From contig JACVCO010000004.1 of assembly GCA_016741995.1 (NCBI GenBank), positions 1 to 64,000 of the forward strand: 64,000 nucleotides of DNA, written 5' to 3'. Within the stretch, counting starts at the first letter, position 1; each line of letters starts with the position of its first letter. The translations under genes were made by a program, and so were the position numbers. Below, piece by piece: positions 1 to 8,093 of the stretch. The DNA is from Hydrogenophaga sp. GTDB lineage: Bacteria; Pseudomonadota; Gammaproteobacteria; Burkholderiales; Burkholderiaceae_C. The notes beneath the pieces are model-generated. The model worked only from the letters and a program-made list of their open reading frames with translations, ran no database searches and was not told the DNA's origin.

Positions 1-2
1 TC

Positions 3-140
3 GTGGGCTTCGCATTGCTTGCCGTCGCGTTCTTCAGCCTATGGCGGTTGTCGGCCCGTACACGCTTTGCGCGTGCTCTAGGCTGCTCCTCGGTGGCGCT
101 CTGGTTGCTATTCGTCTTCTGGTTCATTCTCGCGAGGTAG
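3..140 (+). CDS. C-terminal fragment of a hydrophobic membrane protein, cut by the window edge
   Basis: An open frame enters from the left edge and stops at 138-140. The 45 visible residues contain two hydrophobic stretches (around FALLAVAFF and VALWLLFVFWFIL) separated by a short basic segment, so this reads as the last two membrane segments of an integral membrane protein. Base composition is less GC-rich than the neighbours. The family cannot be named from this fragment. The start lies outside the window. Confidence 0.5.
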   Translation: MGFALLAVAFFSLWRLSARTRFARALGCSSVALWLLFVFWFILAR

Positions 141-277
141 CGGTCCACCCGTCATATTCAGATGTCCGCTTCGGGCCCAAGGCACGCACTCAGGTTCGCT
201 GCACGCGCCATGTAGACACCTCAGCCTCCCCAGGCGCCCGCCCGCCCACCCAGCACACCGCACCCACCCCGGCCAAC

Positions 278-283
278 TAAAAT
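278..283 (+). promoter_or_regulatory. Candidate -10 hexamer (TAAAAT) ahead of the DUF2946 gene
   Basis: TAAAAT followed by CCC lies 8 bases before the ATG at 292. TAAAAT/TATAAT followed by C-rich sequence is the usual look of vegetative promoters in this GC-rich background, where such A/T hexamers are rare. No convincing -35 was found. The very short leader would leave little room for a ribosome binding site. Confidence 0.35.
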
Positions 284-291
284 CCCGCCCC

Positions 292-675
292 ATGCCCATC
301 CAGCGCTGGCTCAAGAAATGCACCGCGTGGATCGCCCTGTTGGCGGTCTGCTTCGGTGCGTTCGCGCCCACGCTGTCGCAAGCGGCGCTCAAGGCCAATG
401 GCAACGATGGCCACTGGGTGCAGATCTGCAGTGCGAGCGGCGTCACCTGGGTGCGTGCCGACGCTGGCGATGCAACGGGCGAGCACCCGGCCGAGGCCGC
501 GCTCACCTGCCCCTGGGGTGTCATCACCGGCGGTGCCGCCGGCCTGCCGCCCGCCCACGCCCTGAGCCTGCCCGAGGCCGGCCCCCAGCCGCAGCCCATC
601 GAGCGGGCCCAGCGCGGCCGTGACGCGCCCGCGAGCGCCCACGCCCCCGCACGCGCCCCGCCCACGGGCGTCTGA
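292..675 (+). CDS. DUF2946 family exported protein
   Basis: 127 residues. A basic N-terminus and a hydrophobic stretch (about residues 12-28, ending APTLSQA) form a signal peptide. The segment HWVQICSASGVTWV is the hallmark of DUF2946 proteins, small exported proteins often found beside copper-handling genes in proteobacteria. The C-terminal 40 residues are Pro/Ala/Arg-rich and probably unstructured. It lies 69 bases upstream of the PCu(A)C copper chaperone gene on the same strand, so a role in copper handling is plausible. That role is inferred from context; the biochemical function is not established. Confidence 0.75.
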   Translation: MPIQRWLKKCTAWIALLAVCFGAFAPTLSQAALKANGNDGHWVQICSASGVTWVRADAGDATGEHPAEAALTCPWGVITGGAAGLPPAHALSLPEAGPQPQPIERAQRGRDAPASAHAPARAPPTGV

Positions 676-688
676 ATCGTTCGCGTCC

Positions 689-715
689 GGCACCGGCCTC
701 TCTCTGGCCCGTGCC
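689..715 (+). terminator. Hairpin between the DUF2946 and PCu(A)C genes
   Basis: GGCAC and GGCC arms pair with GGCC and GTGCC around a TCTCTCT loop, with one C/C mismatch. The following sequence has only a short T run (GTGTTTCC). It could act as a weak terminator, an attenuator or an mRNA-stability hairpin. Confidence 0.3.
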
Positions 716-744
716 GTGTTTCCCCCTTCTGATTCGGATTCCCC

Positions 745-1233
745 ATGAAACACCTCTTCATTGCCTGCTCGCTCGCCCTGTCCGCCAGCGCCTGGGCGCA
801 ATCCCCCGTCCAGGTGCAGGACGCCTGGGCCCGCGCGACCGTGGCCCAGCAATCGGCCACCGGCGCCTTCATGAAACTCACCGCGCCCACGGCCACGCGC
901 CTGGTCGAGGTGCGCTCGCCGCTGGCAGGCATCGTCGAAGTGCACGAGATGAAGCTCGACGGCGATGTGATGCGCATGCGCGCTGTGCCGGTGCTGCCGT
1001 TGCCCGCGGGCCAGACCGTGGAGCTCAAGCCCGGTGGTTTTCACGTGATGCTGATGGACCTGAAAGGCCCCGTGAAAGCCGGCGATACCGTGCCGCTCTC
1101 GCTGGTGTTCGAAGGCGCCGACGGCAAGCGCTTCACGCAGGACGTGAAGGCCACGGCGCGCGCGCTGGCGGCACCCGCGCCCGCCGCGGCCGGTGGCTCT
1201 GGCAGCGGCCACGGCGCCGGCCACAAGCACTGA
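745..1233 (+). CDS. Periplasmic copper chaperone PCu(A)C
   Basis: 162 residues with a signal peptide (cleavage near AWAQ, residue 19). The Cu(I)-binding signature H-x10-M-x21-H-x-M is complete: H67, M78, H100 and M102. The C-terminus ends in a Gly/His-rich tail (GHGAGHKH) that could add metal ligands. In this family the protein binds Cu(I) in the periplasm and delivers it to the CuA centre of cytochrome c oxidase, often with Sco proteins. A full cox operon with two Sco-type genes lies about 27 kb away in this window. A PepSY membrane protein gene follows after 22 bases, suggesting co-transcription. Confidence 0.92.
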   Translation: MKHLFIACSLALSASAWAQSPVQVQDAWARATVAQQSATGAFMKLTAPTATRLVEVRSPLAGIVEVHEMKLDGDVMRMRAVPVLPLPAGQTVELKPGGFHVMLMDLKGPVKAGDTVPLSLVFEGADGKRFTQDVKATARALAAPAPAAAGGSGSGHGAGHKH

Positions 1234-1255
1234 CCGGCACCGCCGAGGTACCGCC

Positions 1256-2470
1256 ATGTCCTTGTCACCCGACGCATCGGGTGTGGGTGCGCCCGCGCGC
1301 GCCCGCACCGGCCTGTACGCCATCGCCTGGCGCTGGCACGCCTACGCAGGGCTTTTTGTCCTGCCGTTTCTGCTGACCCTGGCGCTCACCGGCGCCGTGA
1401 TGGTCTTCTTCACCGGCTTCCAGACCCGCCTGGGGTCCAACCCTGTGGTGGAGCCGCTGCCGGCCACGCACCGCGTGAGCGAGCAGGCGCTGGCCGCGCT
1501 GGCCCACGTGCCTGACGGCCGCCTGCGCACCTACATCGCGCCGCGCGCGCCCGACCGCGCCGCCTGGTTCGAGGTGCAGCAGGGCGACATCACCTACGCG
1601 CTGGCCATCGACCCCTACCGCGGCGAGGTGCTGCGCCTGGTGGACAAGGGCAACACGCCCTTCGCCTGGGCCGAACGCATTCACGGCACGCTGCTGATCG
1701 GCGACCTGGGCGACCGCCTGATGGAGACCGCGGCCTGGGCCGCGTTGCTGATGCTGGTCACCGGCGCGGTGCTGTGGTGGCCGCGCGGCGCGCTCGGTTG
1801 GGCCTCGCGCTTTCGCACGCAGCCGCGCGCCCAGGGGCGCCTGTGGTGGCGCTCGCTGCACGCCAGCCTGGGCGTGTGGACGGGATTGCTGCTGATCGCC
1901 TTTCTGGCCACCGGCTTGACCTGGACCGGCGTGACCGGCGCCAAGTGGCTGCAGGTGTGGAACAGCTTTCCTGCCGAGAAGTGGTACGCGGTGCCGGCCT
2001 CGGCGCAGCCGCACAGCACGCTCAACACCGCGGGCCTGCAAGAGGTGCCGTGGGGCCTGGCGCAGGTGCCGATGCCCGCGTCAACGCCCGCCACGGGCGG
2101 TGCGCCGATGGATCTGGAGCGCGCCGTGGCCATGGCGCGCGAGATGGGCTTTGCCGGCCAGCACCAGATTGCGATGCCGCAGGGCGAGACCGGCGTGTTC
2201 ACCATCTCCAGCGACAGCATGAGCGGCGACAGCCAGCGCCCCACGGGCGACCGCACCGTGCATGTGGACCGCCACAGCGGCCGCGTGCTGGCCGACATCC
2301 GCTTCGAGCACTACAACGGCCTGGCAAAAACCATGGCCGTGGCCACCGCGCTGCACCAGGGCGACCTGGGCTGGTGGAACGCGCTCATCAACCTGTTGGC
2401 CTGCGCGGCCGTGGTGGTGTTGTGCGTGGCGGGCGCCACGATGTGGTGGCTGCGTCGGCCGCGGCGCTGA
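1256..2470 (+). CDS. PepSY-associated TM domain protein (PiuB-like)
   Basis: 404 residues from the ATG at 1256. An in-frame ATG at 1193 lies inside the copper chaperone gene and is less likely. The layout is typical of PepSY_TM proteins: an N-terminal membrane segment after WRWHAYAGLFVLPF, a periplasmic PepSY-like region, paired membrane helices around residues 160-240, a second PepSY region, and a C-terminal helix ending in MWWLRRPRR. Members are inner-membrane proteins often co-encoded with metal or siderophore uptake genes, and some work as ferric-reductase-like partners. The copper chaperone upstream and the iron ABC transporter downstream support a metal-related role, but the substrate is unknown. 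Confidence 0.85.
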   Translation: MSLSPDASGVGAPARARTGLYAIAWRWHAYAGLFVLPFLLTLALTGAVMVFFTGFQTRLGSNPVVEPLPATHRVSEQALAALAHVPDGRLRTYIAPRAPDRAAWFEVQQGDITYALAIDPYRGEVLRLVDKGNTPFAWAERIHGTLLIGDLGDRLMETAAWAALLMLVTGAVLWWPRGALGWASRFRTQPRAQGRLWWRSLHASLGVWTGLLLIAFLATGLTWTGVTGAKWLQVWNSFPAEKWYAVPASAQPHSTLNTAGLQEVPWGLAQVPMPASTPATGGAPMDLERAVAMAREMGFAGQHQIAMPQGETGVFTISSDSMSGDSQRPTGDRTVHVDRHSGRVLADIRFEHYNGLAKTMAVATALHQGDLGWWNALINLLACAAVVVLCVAGATMWWLRRPRR

Positions 2471-2473
2471 GGT

Positions 2474-3586
2474 TCAGGCCTCGCGCCGGGGCGCGGCCGG
2501 CGCGGGCGGCGACGAGGCCGTGCCGCCGCGCTCGAAGGTGACCACGTGGTCCACCTCGGCGCGGATGCCGATCCACTCGCCCACCGCGTGGTTGTGGTGC
2601 GAGGGCACGTGCGTCATGAGCGTCTCGCCGCTGGCCAGGCGCAGCGTGTAGAGGAACTCGGAGCCGCGAAACGCCTTGCGCACGATCTGCGCCTTCACCG
2701 GCGCGTCGTCGTCGTGAACGATGTCGTCGGCGCGCAGCAGCACGTCGCACAGCCCGGCCTCGTAGGCGCCGGGCAGGGGGCACTCTTCCACGTCGTGCAG
2801 CGGGCCCAGCGGCGTCTGCACCGACACGTCGCCCCCGTGCTGCAGGATCTGCGCCGGCGCGAACACGCCGTGGCCGATGAACTCGGCCACGAAGCGCGTG
2901 GCCGGGCGGTGGTAGAGCGCGTAGGCCTCGTCCCACTGATGCAGCCGGCCTTCGTGCATCACGCCGATGCGGTCGCCGATCGCGAAGGCCTCGAGCTGGT
3001 CGTGCGTGACGAACAGCGCCGTGGCGTTGGCCGCCTTCAGGATGGCGCGCACCTCGTGCGCGAGGCGTTCGCGCAGGTCCACGTCGAGGTTGGAGAAGGG
3101 CTCGTCGAGCAGCAGCAGGCGCGGGCGCGGTGCCAGCGCACGGGCCAGCGCCACGCGCTGCTGCTGGCCGCCCGACAGTTCGTGCGGGTGGCGCTGCTGC
3201 ATGCCGTCCAGCCCCACCAGGCGCAGCACCTCGGTCACGCGCGCTTCGCGCTCGGCGCGCGGCAGGCGGTGGATGCCGAAGGCCACGTTGGCGGCCACGT
3301 CCAGGTGCGGGAACAGGGCGTAGTCCTGGAACACCATGCCGATGCGGCGCTGCTCGGGCGGCACGTGCTGCCCGGGTGCGCTCACGGTGTCGCCATCGAG
3401 CACGATCTGCCCGCCCTGCGCGCGCTCCAGCCCGGCCACCGCGCGCAGTAGCGTGGTCTTGCCGCAGCCCGAGGGGCCGATGAGCACGCCGATGTCGCCC
3501 GCCGCCAAGCCGAAACTCACGCCATCGACGGCGGCGTGGGCGGCGCTGGCGTAGCGCACTTCCAGTTGCGAGACCTGCAGGAACAT
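2474..3586 (-). CDS. fbpC: Ferric iron ABC transporter, ATP-binding subunit (FbpC-like)
   Basis: 370 residues from the ATG at 3586. An ATG at 3595 gives three more residues but its A sits inside a palindromic operator candidate. Walker A GPSGCGKT (about 37-44), Q-loop VFQ, signature LSGGQ (about 137-141), Walker B LLLLDEP and a downstream switch His (FVTHD) are present. A TOBE-type C-terminal region (residues about 240-360) is typical of FbpC/CysA-like ATPases. It is divergent from the permease gene and shares its promoter region. It should energise Fe(III) uptake through the neighbouring permease. No periplasmic iron-binding protein gene is adjacent. Confidence 0.88.
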   Translation of the reverse strand: MFLQVSQLEVRYASAAHAAVDGVSFGLAAGDIGVLIGPSGCGKTTLLRAVAGLERAQGGQIVLDGDTVSAPGQHVPPEQRRIGMVFQDYALFPHLDVAANVAFGIHRLPRAEREARVTEVLRLVGLDGMQQRHPHELSGGQQQRVALARALAPRPRLLLLDEPFSNLDVDLRERLAHEVRAILKAANATALFVTHDQLEAFAIGDRIGVMHEGRLHQWDEAYALYHRPATRFVAEFIGHGVFAPAQILQHGGDVSVQTPLGPLHDVEECPLPGAYEAGLCDVLLRADDIVHDDDAPVKAQIVRKAFRGSEFLYTLRLASGETLMTHVPSHHNHAVGEWIGIRAEVDHVVTFERGGTASSPPAPAAPRREA

Positions 3587-3594
3587 GCAGGCCA

Positions 3595-3610
3595 TTGTAG
3601 ATATCTACAA
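3595..3610. promoter_or_regulatory. Perfect 16-bp palindrome in the fbpC/fbpB divergent promoter region
   Basis: TTGTAGATATCTACAA is its own reverse complement and sits between the divergent iron-transporter genes, abutting the fbpC start. It is AT-rich in a GC-rich region, as expected of an operator. It matches the Fur consensus only loosely (flanking AATGAGAAT on the minus strand helps). Fur is the natural guess for an iron transporter, but another regulator is possible. Confidence 0.5.
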
Positions 3611-3674
3611 TTCTCATTTGCGTTGGTGCGGATCAAGCCCCTGCGCTGCTGCGTTCACCACAACAAACGTCTTC

Positions 3675-5282
3675 ATGCCGCGCTGGCTCGCTCAGGTGCT
3701 GTTGATCTTGCTGGCCGGCGTGCTTGTGCTGCCGGTGCTGGCACTGGCCGCGTCCTGGTTCGGCTTCGACGCCGTCGCGCGCGACGTGCTCACCCAGATG
3801 GCGCAGACCGTGCTGCCGGAGTACGCGCTGACCTCGCTCGTGCTTTGCGTGAGCGTGGCGATCGGTGTGGCGGTGGTGGGCGTGCTCACCGCGAGCGCGG
3901 TCACGCTGTTCGATTTCCCCGGCCGCCGCACGCTGGAGTGGGCGCTGCTGTTGCCGCTGGCCATGCCGGCCTACGTGGTGGCGTACGCGTATACCGATTT
4001 CCTGCAGTTCAGCGGCCCGCTGCAGGTCTGGCTGCGCGAGACCTTCGAACTGCGCGGCCGCCTGCTGCCGGAGGTGCGCAGCACGCCTGGCGCGATCTGG
4101 GTCTTCACCTTCACGCTCTATCCCTACGTCTATCTGCTGGCCCGCACCGCGTTGTCCGAACGCGCGTCGCAGTTGATGGAAGCCGCGCGCCTGCTGGGCG
4201 CACCGCTGGCCCGGCGCATTCGCGAGGTGGCGCTGCCGCTGGCGCGCCCGGCCGTGGCCGCGGGCGTGGCGCTCGCGCTCATGGAAACGCTGGCCGATTT
4301 CGGCGTGGCGAGCTACTTCGGCATCCAGACCTTCACCGCCGGCGTCTACAAGGCCTGGCTGGTGATGGACAACCGCCTCGCGGCCGCACAGCTTGCCACG
4401 TTGCTGCTGCTCACCGTGGCGGCCTTGTTGTGGGTGGAGCACCGTGCGCAGCGGCGCATGCGCTTCGCCACGCTGCGCGGCCAGCGCGCCGGCAGCGCCG
4501 AGGCGCAGGCCGTGCAACTGCGCGGCGCACGCGCGCTGTGGGTGGGGCTGGCGTGCACGCTGCCCATCGTGTTCGGTTTCGTGTTGCCGGTGCTGTTCAT
4601 GCTGCGCCCGCTGATCGGCGGGTGGGACGTGCTGCCCTGGGGCATGTTCCTGCAATGGGCGCGCAACAGCGTCTGGCTCGCGGGCCTGTCGGCCGTGTTG
4701 GCCACGCTGATCGCGCTCGCGCTGGGTTTTGCCGTGCGCGAGCGGCCCTCCGCGCTCACGCGCGGCGTGAACCAGCTCGCCAGCCTGGGCTACGCGGTGC
4801 CGGGCGCGGTCATCGTGGTGGGCCTGCTGCTGCCCGTGGGCTGGGTGCAAGGCCGCTGGCCCGACGCGGGCGTGGGCTACTGGGTCACGGCCACGGCGCT
4901 GGGCATCGTGTGGGCCTACCTGGTGCGCTTCACCGCGGTGGCGCTGCAATCGGTGCAGGCGGGTTACGCGCGCATTCCGGGCAGCCTGGACGACACCGCC
5001 CGCATGCTGGGCGCCACCGGCCCGGCCCTGGCCGCGCGCGTGCACTGGCCGCTGCTGCGCCGCGCCACGCTGGCCGCGGCGTTGCTGGTGTTCGTTGACG
5101 TGATGAAAGAGCTGCCGGCCACGCTGGTGCTGCGCCCGTTCAACAGCGACACGCTCGCGGTGGTGGCCTACAACCTTGCGCGCGACGAGCGCCTGGGCGA
5201 GGCCGCGCTGCCCGCGCTCGCGCTGGTGCTGGTGGGCCTGGTGCCGGTGATCCTGCTCAGCCGCGCGTTGCGGCAACGCTGA
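3675..5282 (+). CDS. fbpB: Ferric iron ABC transporter permease (FbpB-like)
   Basis: 535 residues, the usual length for the fused two-domain permeases of iron ABC systems, with about 12 hydrophobic segments. Both halves carry an EAA-type cytoplasmic loop for docking the ATPase: EAARLLGAPLARRIREVALP in the first half, DDTARMLGATGPALAARVHWP in the second. I chose the ATG at 3675 (MPRWLAQV) because it starts directly before the first membrane helix; the frame is open back to 3585 through non-conserved sequence. It works with the divergent fbpC ATPase. The usual third component, a periplasmic Fe(III)-binding protein, is not next to it. Confidence 0.9.
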   Translation: MPRWLAQVLLILLAGVLVLPVLALAASWFGFDAVARDVLTQMAQTVLPEYALTSLVLCVSVAIGVAVVGVLTASAVTLFDFPGRRTLEWALLLPLAMPAYVVAYAYTDFLQFSGPLQVWLRETFELRGRLLPEVRSTPGAIWVFTFTLYPYVYLLARTALSERASQLMEAARLLGAPLARRIREVALPLARPAVAAGVALALMETLADFGVASYFGIQTFTAGVYKAWLVMDNRLAAAQLATLLLLTVAALLWVEHRAQRRMRFATLRGQRAGSAEAQAVQLRGARALWVGLACTLPIVFGFVLPVLFMLRPLIGGWDVLPWGMFLQWARNSVWLAGLSAVLATLIALALGFAVRERPSALTRGVNQLASLGYAVPGAVIVVGLLLPVGWVQGRWPDAGVGYWVTATALGIVWAYLVRFTAVALQSVQAGYARIPGSLDDTARMLGATGPALAARVHWPLLRRATLAAALLVFVDVMKELPATLVLRPFNSDTLAVVAYNLARDERLGEAALPALALVLVGLVPVILLSRALRQR

Positions 5283-5346
5283 CACGACGCGTAAGTTCTT
5301 GTTGCGGCCCTTGTGCGCCTGTGCCGGCGCTGCTTCAATGCCGCGC

Positions 5347-5787
5347 ATGAACCCCACACCCCTGCACCCCATCGCCGACAGGCGCCAGCTGCTGGCCCTG
5401 GGGGCCGCCGGCGCCGCCACCCTCATGGCGGGCTGCTCGCTGCTGCCGGGCCGGCACGGCGCGGCTGGCGACCCGGTCTACCGGCGCGCGGCGGCCAACC
5501 ACCTCTACGCCAAGTACCCCGACCGCATCTTCAAGGGCAAGCTGCCGGCCATGCTTTACGCCATCGGGGTGCTGGAGGTCATGGTCGACACCAACGGGCG
5601 CGTGCTCTCGCTGCGCTGGCTGCGCGCGCCCAACCACGCACCCGAGGTGGTGTCGCAGATCGAGCGCCTGGTGCGCCAGGCCGCGCCGTTCCCCGCGCCA
5701 TCGGCCCGCATCGGCTACATCGACACGTGGTTGTGGGACAAGAGCGGCCGCTTCCAGCTCGACACGCTGACCGAAGGCCAGCTCTGA
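5347..5787 (+). CDS. Small lipoprotein with a TonB-C-like region
   Basis: 146 residues. DRRQLLALGAAG leads into a lipobox, LMAGC, with the lipidated Cys at residue 30. The double-Arg N-terminus raises the possibility of Tat export. Residues 60-140 (AIGVLEVMVDTNGRVLSLRWLR, then PSARIGYIDTWLWDKSGRFQL) resemble the C-terminal domain of TonB-family energy transducers, a fold that contacts outer-membrane or periplasmic partners. An ATG nine bases upstream (5338) is an alternative start. It lies 64 bases after the iron permease on the same strand, but a link to iron uptake is only inference. Confidence 0.6.
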   Translation: MNPTPLHPIADRRQLLALGAAGAATLMAGCSLLPGRHGAAGDPVYRRAAANHLYAKYPDRIFKGKLPAMLYAIGVLEVMVDTNGRVLSLRWLRAPNHAPEVVSQIERLVRQAAPFPAPSARIGYIDTWLWDKSGRFQLDTLTEGQL

Positions 5788-5793
5788 GAGCGC

Positions 5794-6465
5794 TCAGCGC
5801 CGCGCCGCTGGGATGCCAAGCACCGCCTGCAAGGCGTTGGCGCAAGCGTCCACCGCGTCCAGCCAGCGACTGCCTGCGGGCGCGGGTGGCGGCGCCAGGC
5901 CGGCAAACACCGCACCACCCAGGATCAGCGACGTCGCTCCCGCATGGGCCGCCGCGTGCGCGTCGCGCATCAGGTGCGGCCACCAGCTGTCGGGGTCGTT
6001 TGCAAACGCAGCCCCGTTCACGGGCAACGCCCACACACCCACAAGTTGCTCGGCCAGGCCGAACTGCCCGGCGCGCTGCGTGAGCAGGGGTTTCCAGTCG
6101 GGGCCGCAGGTGAGTACGGCAAAGCGCTCGCCTTGTGCGGCTGCCTGTGCCATGGCGGCGTGTGCAAGGCCCACGACCGGTGGCAGCTCCGGGTCGGCGC
6201 GCAGGCCTTCCAGCCCGGGATCGCCGAAGCAGGCGAGCACGATCGCATCGGGGCGCTCGTTCGGTTGCAGGCAGTGCCGCGCTTCGCGGCCCAGGGCCTG
6301 GGCCGCGTGGTTGAACGTGGCCACGCTGTCGATCACGTCGGGGCCGCCGCTGGCCGTGACCATGTGCCACTGCGCCGGCACACCGAGCGCGGTGGCCAGC
6401 GCATCGCCGACGCGCTGCGTCATCCAGGGGGATCGGTTGGGGTTGATGACGGCGATGCGTGGCAT
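5794..6465 (-). CDS. Aspartate/glutamate/hydantoin racemase family protein
   Basis: 223 residues. The N-terminus RIAVINPNRSPWMT is the conserved start of the Asp/Glu/hydantoin racemase superfamily. One catalytic-type Cys is clear at C79 in IVLACFGDPGLEGL. A second Cys lies at C120 (VLTCGPDW). The position where many relatives have the second active-site Cys (LGCxG) reads LGGAVFAG (about 182-189), so the mechanism cannot be assumed. It is last in a leftward cluster after a GntR regulator (3-base gap) and a PuuE-type amidohydrolase. Members include hydantoin and allantoin racemases and arylmalonate decarboxylase relatives. The context favours a ureide or hydantoin substrate. Confidence 0.75.
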   Translation of the reverse strand: MPRIAVINPNRSPWMTQRVGDALATALGVPAQWHMVTASGGPDVIDSVATFNHAAQALGREARHCLQPNERPDAIVLACFGDPGLEGLRADPELPPVVGLAHAAMAQAAAQGERFAVLTCGPDWKPLLTQRAGQFGLAEQLVGVWALPVNGAAFANDPDSWWPHLMRDAHAAAHAGATSLILGGAVFAGLAPPPAPAGSRWLDAVDACANALQAVLGIPAARR

Positions 6466-6468
6466 GGA

Positions 6469-7158
6469 TCAGGCCGCGGTCTGCGCCTGCCAGGCCGAGC
6501 GGATGGCGTCGATCGGGTCTTCGGCCTGCACCGTCGGCGCGGGCCGCAGGCGGGTCTCCACCAGGGCCAGGTGACGGTGCATGCACTTCATGGCTTGCGG
6601 GCCGTCGCCACCGACCAGAGCGCCGAAGATCTCGCGGTGTTCCTCACAGGCGCAGCGCGTGGATTGCGCGGGTTCATAGCGGGCCACCAGCATGGCGGTG
6701 CGGCTGACCAACTGGTTCACCGAGCGCGAGATGTGATCGCTGCCGGTGGCTTCGCCCAGCAGCACGTGAAACTGCGCCGAGAGCCGGATCGATTGCGCGC
6801 GATCGCCAAGCTGCGCGGCCTGCTCCTCTTGCGTGAGGTGCTTCTCTAGCCGCTTGGCCATGGCCTTGTCGAGCGTGTTGGCCAGGTGGCCCACGATGCC
6901 GCCTTCCAGAATGCGCCGCGCGTCGTAGATGGCCCGGGCCTGTTCCAGCGTGGGCGCGGCGGCGGTGGCCCCGCGGTTGGGCACCAGGTCGAGCAACTGC
7001 TCGTGGCCCAGGCGCTGCAGCACCTTGCGCACGCGTTCGCGGCTGACCCCGAACACGGCGGCGATCTGCTGCTCGCGCAACGGCGCACCTGGGGCGATCC
7101 GGCTGCTCAGCAGCACGGAGGAAATCACGTGGTGGATGGTGTCCTCGGAGGCAGACAT
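6469..7158 (-). CDS. GntR family transcriptional regulator, FCD (FadR-like) subfamily
   Basis: 229 residues from the ATG at 7158. The N-terminal winged helix-turn-helix reads PLREQQIAAVFGVSRERVRKVLQRL (about residues 25-50), followed by an all-helical FCD ligand domain with DARRILEGGIV and the metal-site-type histidines of this family (EEHREIFGAL, KCMHRHLALVE). The gene starts inside the 3' end of the PuuE-like gene (34-bp overlap), so the two are translationally linked. The best candidate targets are two TGTGCACA palindromes upstream of the cluster at 9115-9147. It probably senses the substrate of this pathway, which is inference. Confidence 0.85.
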   Translation of the reverse strand: MSASEDTIHHVISSVLLSSRIAPGAPLREQQIAAVFGVSRERVRKVLQRLGHEQLLDLVPNRGATAAAPTLEQARAIYDARRILEGGIVGHLANTLDKAMAKRLEKHLTQEEQAAQLGDRAQSIRLSAQFHVLLGEATGSDHISRSVNQLVSRTAMLVARYEPAQSTRCACEEHREIFGALVGGDGPQAMKCMHRHLALVETRLRPAPTVQAEDPIDAIRSAWQAQTAA

Positions 7159-8093
7159 GGGTCGTTGTGCAGCGGTTGCGCCGTCGATGATGCCATCGCT
7201 TGCGCCCCGGGCGACTGGCTCAGCCACCAACGCGCGATCTGCTCGCGCGTGGCGATCCACGCGTGTCCCGAGCGCTGTAGGTGTTGCAGGATGGTGTCTA
7301 TCGCACCCATGCGGCCGGCACGGCCGATCATGCGCAGGTGCAGGCCGATCGACAGCATGCGCGGTTGGGTCTCGCCCTCCCGGGCCAGCCAGTCGAAGGC
7401 GTCGCACACATAGGTGGCGAAGTCGCGCCCGGTGGCGAAGCGGTGCGTCTGCTGGAAATGCATGTCGTTGGTGTCGAACGCGTACGGCAACACAAGGTGA
7501 CGCTGCCCGGCAACGTTCACGAAGTACGGCGTGTCGTCGTTGTAGGCGTCACTGTCGTAGAGGAAGCCGGCCTGCATGAGCAGCCGTCGCGTGTTGGGTG
7601 AACTGGCGCTGCGCGTGTGCCAGCCCACCGGCCGCTGACCGGTGGCCTGTTCGATGGCGCGCACCGTGCGCGCGATGGCGTCGCGTTCGCTGGACTCGTC
7701 CAGCCGCGCACCGCTTTGCCAGCGCCAGCCATGGGCCGACACCTCATGCCCCTGCGCGTGCGCGTGTTGTGCAAGCCAGGGCGTTCGTTCGACCGCACGG
7801 CCACAAGCGCTCAGCGTGAAGTGCGCGCCATGGGCAGCGAACAGCCGGGCCAGGCGCCACCAGCCCACGCGCGTGCCGAACTCGAAATGGCTGTCGATGC
7901 AGTTGTCGGGCACATCGAGCCGGTCCGTCACCTCATACACGCCCTCGTTGACCGGGTCGCCATCGTTCATGGAGAACTCGCCGCCTTCTTCGAAGTTGAC
8001 GACGAAGGACACCGCGACGCGGCGCCGGTCGGGCCATGCGATGTCGGGCCAACCGGGGCCGTAGCCGAAGAGGTCGCGTGCTGGGTTGTTCAT
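7125..8093 (-). CDS. Polysaccharide deacetylase fold amidohydrolase, PuuE allantoinase-like
   Basis: 322 residues. The sequence follows PuuE-type, metal-independent allantoinases: FVVNFEEGGEFS near the N-terminus (Asn where true deacetylases have the metal Asp), FEFGTRVGWWRL, HEVSAHGWRW, SSPNTRRLL, YNDDTPYF, LPYAFDTNDM and IGLHLRMIGRAGR. PuuE hydrolyses allantoin to allantoate, and related enzymes act on other cyclic amides, so the substrate is not fixed by sequence alone. It lies between a Bug receptor upstream (end to start with no gap) and a GntR regulator and racemase downstream, all leftward. The C-terminal 20 residues overlap the regulator gene and look non-conserved. Confidence 0.8.
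   Translation of the reverse strand: MNNPARDLFGYGPGWPDIAWPDRRRVAVSFVVNFEEGGEFSMNDGDPVNEGVYEVTDRLDVPDNCIDSHFEFGTRVGWWRLARLFAAHGAHFTLSACGRAVERTPWLAQHAHAQGHEVSAHGWRWQSGARLDESSERDAIARTVRAIEQATGQRPVGWHTRSASSPNTRRLLMQAGFLYDSDAYNDDTPYFVNVAGQRHLVLPYAFDTNDMHFQQTHRFATGRDFATYVCDAFDWLAREGETQPRMLSIGLHLRMIGRAGRMGAIDTILQHLQRSGHAWIATREQIARWWLSQSPGAQAMASSTAQPLHNDPCLPPRTPSTT

Noticed and set aside
41-280. 79-codon plus-strand frame overlapping the left-edge membrane protein fragment
   Set aside because: The frame one base over (3-140) has clear membrane-helix character and a natural stop. The 79-codon frame is not protein-like after residue 30.
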